Of a DNA stretch of 64,000 nt, positions 59,392 through 64,000 are shown in pieces (positions within the stretch are counted from its first letter, which is position 1; the number at the start of each line of letters is the position of its first letter). Made by a program: the position numbers and the translations under genes. This stretch comes from JAHFUA01 sp963808725 (GTDB lineage: Bacteria; Acidobacteriota; Terriglobia; Terriglobales; Acidobacteriaceae), in contig CAWEGO010000004.1 of assembly GCA_963808725.1 (NCBI GenBank), positions 124,001-188,000 on the forward strand, in the 5' to 3' direction. Under the pieces are notes generated by a model that made no database searches, had not been told where the DNA came from, and was given only the letters and a program-made list of their open reading frames with translations.

Positions 59392-60327
59392 TCAAAAGGA
59401 AATTTTGCCCCGGGCGCGTAACTCGCCGGGTAACAGCGCGTGGTAGATGAACTCGTGGACGGGGGTGGCAAACTTCCGGGCGCGCCCCAGCCGGACCACC
59501 GCTCCGCTCTGCGCTTCCAGTTCCGAGGGCCGTCCGGCCACGATATCGCGCTGCATCGAGGCGGTGCCGTCGGGCGGCAGCGAGTCGATGAACTTCAGCG
59601 TGCTGGCCACCGACTGGCCCGGCACCGGGATGCCGCAGGCGTTCGCCAGGCCTACGATCTCCTGCATCGCGCGCTCCAACAGCGAGCGGGTTTCGGGAAG
59701 GCTACGCGTCACGCCCGCCGGCGCCCGCGTCACCGCGCCCACGCCTCCGTACGAAGCGATAAACTCGAACTTCTCCCACAAAGCGACCTGAACGCTCTCG
59801 GGGACACGCGTATCGAGGCCCGCAGCCCTGAGGCACTCAACCAGGCGCTCCAGACGCGGGGTATGCTGATTGCTCCATTCCCCGACAGTAATCAGCGCCG
59901 TGAGTCCACCGTGCCGGATCACGCCCGGCGCGACGACCATGGCGATGACGTGACACATGCCGCCCAGCACATGTTCCGGCCCGAGTACCGCCGCAAGCTG
60001 GTCATACGCTTCCACCCCATTTTGGAAAGGAACGACGACCGTCTCCGGCCCGACCAGACTGCGGATCTGCTCCGCGGCCTCCGGCACCTGCTCGGCTTTG
60101 GTGGTGACGAAGACGGCATCAACGTGCCCTGCACTTGCGGGGTCGTCGGTGGCCTGCACCTGCGGGAGCGAAAAATCGCCCAGCGGGCTCTCCACGCGCA
60201 GGCCGTTTTTGCGCAGGGCTTCGAGCGTGGCGCCGCGGGCGATGAAGACAACGTCGTTTCCGGCTTTCGCCAGGCGGCCACCGAAGTAGCCTCCCAAGGC
60301 GCCGATTCCGATAAAGGCGATCTTCAT
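59392..60327 (-). CDS. panE: 2-dehydropantoate 2-reductase
   Basis: 311 residues from the ATG at 60327; the frame further upstream is non-homologous. The NADP-binding motif is IAFIGIGALGGYFGGRLAKAGNDVVFIAR. The middle has VFVTTKAEQVPEAA, FQNGVEAYDQLA and the catalytic Lys in WEKFEFIASYGGVGAVTRAP. The C-terminal domain has TSxxxD-like PDGTASMQRDIVAGRPSELEAQSGAVV. PanE reduces ketopantoate in pantothenate synthesis. It starts 26 nt after the nitrilase stop codon and probably shares its transcript. Confidence 0.93.
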   Translation of the reverse strand: MKIAFIGIGALGGYFGGRLAKAGNDVVFIARGATLEALRKNGLRVESPLGDFSLPQVQATDDPASAGHVDAVFVTTKAEQVPEAAEQIRSLVGPETVVVPFQNGVEAYDQLAAVLGPEHVLGGMCHVIAMVVAPGVIRHGGLTALITVGEWSNQHTPRLERLVECLRAAGLDTRVPESVQVALWEKFEFIASYGGVGAVTRAPAGVTRSLPETRSLLERAMQEIVGLANACGIPVPGQSVASTLKFIDSLPPDGTASMQRDIVAGRPSELEAQSGAVVRLGRARKFATPVHEFIYHALLPGELRARGKISF

Positions 60328-60353
60328 GATTTGGTTGAATCTCCTTGCCGGCG

Positions 60354-61346
60354 TTAGCCGAGCGATGATGCCCGCTCCGGCGATGAAACCCGGATGACGG
60401 ATGGCTCCCCGTTTTCTGTCGAAATGCCGGGCTTCGCCGCTACATCCACGGTTAGCCTGAAAACATCTGGCCGGGCGTAATGGCCGGCAACATCCAGATC
60501 GAACTTGCCGCGCGCGATGTCGTCGAGGTCGATCTCCGCCGTGACCAGGCCCTCGCCGCCTTCGAGTGGTCCGGCCAGCACTTCGCCGAACGGCGAAACA
60601 ATCATGCTGCCGCCATGGATCAGCACGGTGTCCGGCGAGTTGCCCTGGATGGGCTCGAAATCGGGTGGGCAGTCGGCGCGTGTGAAGTACTGGCAGGCGC
60701 TGACCACGAAGCACCGGCCCTCGTAGGCGATGTGCCGCATGCTCACCCGCCACATCTCGCGCTCGTCCACGGTGGAGGCGCACCAGATCTGCACGCCGCC
60801 GGCGTAAAGATACTGGCGAAGCATCGGCATGTAGTGCTCCCAGCAGATGGCCGAGCCCAGGCGGCCGATCTCGGTGTCCACCAGCGGCAGGGTCGAGCCG
60901 TCGCCAAAGCCCCAAATCAGGCGCTCGCTGGCGGTCGGCATCAGCTTACGATGCTTGGCTACCAACCCATTGCCAGGCACAAAGACCAGCGTGGAACAGT
61001 AAAGCGTTCCCTGGTCGCGCTCGATTACGCCGATCACGAGGTGCAGGTCGAGGTCGCTCGACCAGGCAGCGATCTGCTCCGTCTCCGGCCCGGGCCAGAC
61101 CACGGCCGCATTCCAGTAGCGGCGGAAGAGATCACGGCCAGCATCGCTGCGGCTGCCAACCTTGGAGCCGAAATCCACGCCCTTCGGATATCCCCCCAGC
61201 AGCGCCTCGGGAAACACCACCAGGCGGACGCCCGCCCGCGCCGCCTGCCGGCACGTCTGCTCAACCTTGCACAGGGTTGCTGGAACATCGAACAGGAGCG
61301 ATCCCAGTTGCGCCGCCGCCACCTTGACTCGCGATGAGGAACTCAT
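60354..61346 (-). CDS. Aliphatic nitrilase / carbon-nitrogen hydrolase
   Basis: 330 residues. The catalytic triad is Glu47 in VVFPEALLGGYPKG, Lys134 in KHRKLMPT, and Cys168 in AICWEHYMP. The regions HGGSMIVSPFGEVLAGP and the C-terminal tail match the nitrilase branch that hydrolyses nitriles to acids. It stands upstream of panE in one unit. Its start is 99 nt from the end of the divergently unrelated aceA terminator region. Confidence 0.92.
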   Translation of the reverse strand: MSSSSRVKVAAAQLGSLLFDVPATLCKVEQTCRQAARAGVRLVVFPEALLGGYPKGVDFGSKVGSRSDAGRDLFRRYWNAAVVWPGPETEQIAAWSSDLDLHLVIGVIERDQGTLYCSTLVFVPGNGLVAKHRKLMPTASERLIWGFGDGSTLPLVDTEIGRLGSAICWEHYMPMLRQYLYAGGVQIWCASTVDEREMWRVSMRHIAYEGRCFVVSACQYFTRADCPPDFEPIQGNSPDTVLIHGGSMIVSPFGEVLAGPLEGGEGLVTAEIDLDDIARGKFDLDVAGHYARPDVFRLTVDVAAKPGISTENGEPSVIRVSSPERASSLG

Positions 61347-61395
61347 GCCGGGCCTCCACAGCTTTCGAGACCCGCCATTGTAATTCCCGCGAGCA

Positions 61396-61429
61396 AGAAA
61401 ATGGGCACGGCCTCTAGCAAGCCGTGCCC
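61396..61429 (-). terminator. Rho-independent terminator of aceA
   Basis: GGGCACGGC (61403-61411) pairs with GCCGTGCCC (61421-61429) around a 9-nt loop; on the minus strand it is followed by a T-rich stretch (from the A-run 61398-61401). It lies 18 nt beyond the aceA stop codon. Confidence 0.8.
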
Positions 61430-61447
61430 GGATTGCTTTCTATCGTT

Positions 61448-62845
61448 CTAGCGGCAGGGCATTTCGTTGCAGACCACGCAGGGGCTGCTGATCGGACGAT
61501 GTTCGCAAAGGGCGGGGATCGGAGCCTCGCAGCGCCCATTGCCGTTCACCGGCTTGGGAGCTGCGGCCGCGAACTGTTCTTCTTCGGTTGAGCCGGTGAG
61601 CGCCGTGGTGGACGCCATACCTTGGCCGACCACCTGCGTGATCTGGTCGAAGTAGCCGGTGCCGACGAAGCGCTGATGCTTGACCGCGTCGTAACCGCGG
61701 TCAGCGAATGCGAATTCACGCTCCTGCAGCTCGGAGTAGGCCGCCATGCCACGCTCGCGGTAAGCCCCGGCCAACTCGAACATGCCCATGTTGAGCGAGT
61801 GGAAACCGGCCAGGGTCACGAACTGGAACTTGTATCCCATGGCCGCCAGTTCGGGCTGGAAGCGGGCGATGGTAGCCTGGTCCAGCTTGCGCTTCCAATT
61901 GAACGAAGGCGAGCAGTTGTAGCCCAGCAGCATCTTGGGGAACTTGCTCAGGATGCCGTCGGCGAAGATCTCCGCTTCCTCCAGGTTGGGCTCGGAGGTC
62001 TCGCACCAGAGCATGTCCACGTAAGGCGCGTAAGCCAGGCCGCGGGCGATGGCCGCATCGATGCCACCCCGGTAACGGTAGAAGCCCTCCGAGGTGCGCT
62101 CGCCGCTGATGAACTCGTGGTCGCGTGGGTCGCCGTTGGAGGTGAGCAGGCGCGCGCCATTGGCGTCGGTGCGAGCCATCACCATCGTAGGAACGTCGAG
62201 CACATCGGTGGCGAAGCGGGCCGCGACCAGCTTCTGGATGTTCTCCGAAGTGGTGACCAGCACCTTGCCGCCGAGGTGGCCGCACTTCTTGGCCGAGGAG
62301 AGCTGGTCCTCGAAGTGCACGCACGCAGCGCCCGCCTCGATCATCTGCTTCATCAACTCGAAAGCGTTGAGCGGGCCGCCAAAGCCGGCTTCGGCGTCGG
62401 CGATGAGCGGCGCGAACCAGTTGATGTGGTTCTGCCCCTCCGAATGGTGGATCTGGTCGGCGCGCATGAGCGCCTGGTTCAGCCGCCGGCAAAGATTCGG
62501 GCAGCTATCGGACGGATAAAGACTCTGGTCGGGATACATCTGGCCGGCATCATTGGTGTCGGCGGCGACCTGCCAGCCGCTTACATAGATGGCTTTCAGC
62601 CCGGCCTTGACCATCTGGATAGCCTGGTTGCCGGTGACCGCGCCCAGGCATGGTACATAGGATTCCGTGTGCAAGAGTTCCCAAAGGCGCTCGGCGCCCA
62701 TGCGAGACAGGCTGTGCTCCACGTGCACGGTCCCGCGCAAGCGGACGACGTCGTCCGCGGTATACGGCCGTTCCACCCCCGCCCAGCGCGGGTTGGTTAC
62801 CCAATCTTTCCGGATCATTTCAGCCGTCTTGGCTGGTGCTGACAT
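61448..62845 (-). CDS. aceA: Isocitrate lyase with Cys-rich C-terminal tail
   Basis: 465 residues. Isocitrate lyase splits isocitrate to glyoxylate and succinate (glyoxylate bypass). The catalytic loop SAKKCGHLGGK (Cys188) and the substrate regions VSGWQVAADTND and YNCSPSFNWKRKL are intact. After the usual end (STTALTGSTEEEQF) an extra 37 residues follow, ending CEHRPISSPCVVCNEMPC, with five Cys in the last 29. Such a tail is not part of the standard enzyme; it may bind metal or sense redox state. GAGGAGAG precedes the ATG. A candidate sigma-54 promoter is 50-70 nt upstream. Confidence 0.96.
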   Translation of the reverse strand: MSAPAKTAEMIRKDWVTNPRWAGVERPYTADDVVRLRGTVHVEHSLSRMGAERLWELLHTESYVPCLGAVTGNQAIQMVKAGLKAIYVSGWQVAADTNDAGQMYPDQSLYPSDSCPNLCRRLNQALMRADQIHHSEGQNHINWFAPLIADAEAGFGGPLNAFELMKQMIEAGAACVHFEDQLSSAKKCGHLGGKVLVTTSENIQKLVAARFATDVLDVPTMVMARTDANGARLLTSNGDPRDHEFISGERTSEGFYRYRGGIDAAIARGLAYAPYVDMLWCETSEPNLEEAEIFADGILSKFPKMLLGYNCSPSFNWKRKLDQATIARFQPELAAMGYKFQFVTLAGFHSLNMGMFELAGAYRERGMAAYSELQEREFAFADRGYDAVKHQRFVGTGYFDQITQVVGQGMASTTALTGSTEEEQFAAAAPKPVNGNGRCEAPIPALCEHRPISSPCVVCNEMPCR

Positions 62846-62892
62846 AGTGCTCTCCTCGTCAATCCTTGGGCAGGATGTTGCCCCGGCACACT

Positions 62893-62913
62893 AATGCACC
62901 GCAATGGCCAAAG
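62893..62913 (-). promoter_or_regulatory. Candidate sigma-54 promoter (-24/-12) of aceA
   Basis: Minus-strand TTTGGCCATTGCGGTGCATT has GG (62909-62908) and GC (62897-62896) separated by exactly 10 nt, with the flanking TGG and TGCA of the consensus. Transcription would start near 62884 and the leader would be about 40 nt. A sigma-54 activator gene lies directly upstream on the same strand. Confidence 0.55.
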
Positions 62914-62957
62914 GGATGTGCTACTCCTGATTAAACATGTGATTTGGAATGAATAAC

Positions 62958-64000
<1,043 letters not shown>

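Overview
The window is bacterial chromosome, GC-rich, with no rRNA, no CRISPR array and no transposase or integrase that I can see. The gene content points to an Acidobacteriota member, probably class Terriglobia. Pointers are a DUF3617 protein, a DUF2934 protein, the repeat-built QQLGQDLQSG protein, a MKNIYDV..RQKE small coiled-coil protein, BshA plus a YfiT-like protein (bacillithiol), and many secreted repeat or TPR proteins. This placement is inference from family recall, not from a search.

Layout. 1-11 kb: end of a VapC-like toxin, a zinc alcohol dehydrogenase, a DinB/YfiT protein, a DUF3617 protein, smc, an M20 dipeptidase, and a coupled thiO/methyltransferase pair. 11-23.9 kb: housekeeping genes (polX, cold-shock protein, NUDIX, DUF2520, DEAD-box helicase, ribA, an orphan LytS-type kinase, bshA, ppk2, a YdjC/HpnK-type deacetylase) and tRNA-Val. 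24.5-31.3 kb: an all-plus-strand accessory block of redox enzymes and alpha/beta hydrolases. Three of its proteins lack textbook catalytic residues, and a 32-nt remnant of an alcohol dehydrogenase marks an old duplication. 31.3-36.4 kb: an M48 protease, a cytochrome P460, tRNA-Asp, and a two-subunit molybdenum hydroxylase. 37-43.5 kb: a diguanylate cyclase facing a PilZ-GAF protein, a TPR membrane protein, and a LamG protein broken by a frameshift.

44.3-48.9 kb is the most unusual part. Two small islets lie between tlpA and a tRNA-Arg(CCU) gene. The first carries a convergent restriction endonuclease/methyltransferase pair between two 122-nt direct repeats that duplicate the end of tlpA. The second carries a Rap1a/Tai-like orphan immunity gene, a HEPN-like protein, a secreted protein and a stop-interrupted gene. 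It is bounded by the tRNA and a 45-nt copy of its 3' half. No recombinase is present, so the locus looks like a stacked, non-autonomous (cis-mobilised) defence islet.

49-64 kb: a TM2 protein, a YncE-like propeller, a 1439-residue secreted propeller protein ending in a self-cleaving S74-type chaperone, a rhomboid-TPR fusion, a double PilZ protein, msrB, dodecin, a multicopper-oxidase fragment, panE, a nitrilase, and aceA (isocitrate lyase with a Cys-rich tail). A candidate sigma-54 promoter stands before aceA, beside a sigma-54 activator cut by the window end.

Two window-wide patterns stand out. Several convergent gene gaps hold dispersed palindromic repeats. Degenerate heptanucleotide tandem arrays of different sequence recur between genes, and one lies inside the smc reading frame. 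Four reading-frame breaks occur (three frameshifts and one in-frame stop). They may be real pseudogenes or assembly errors.
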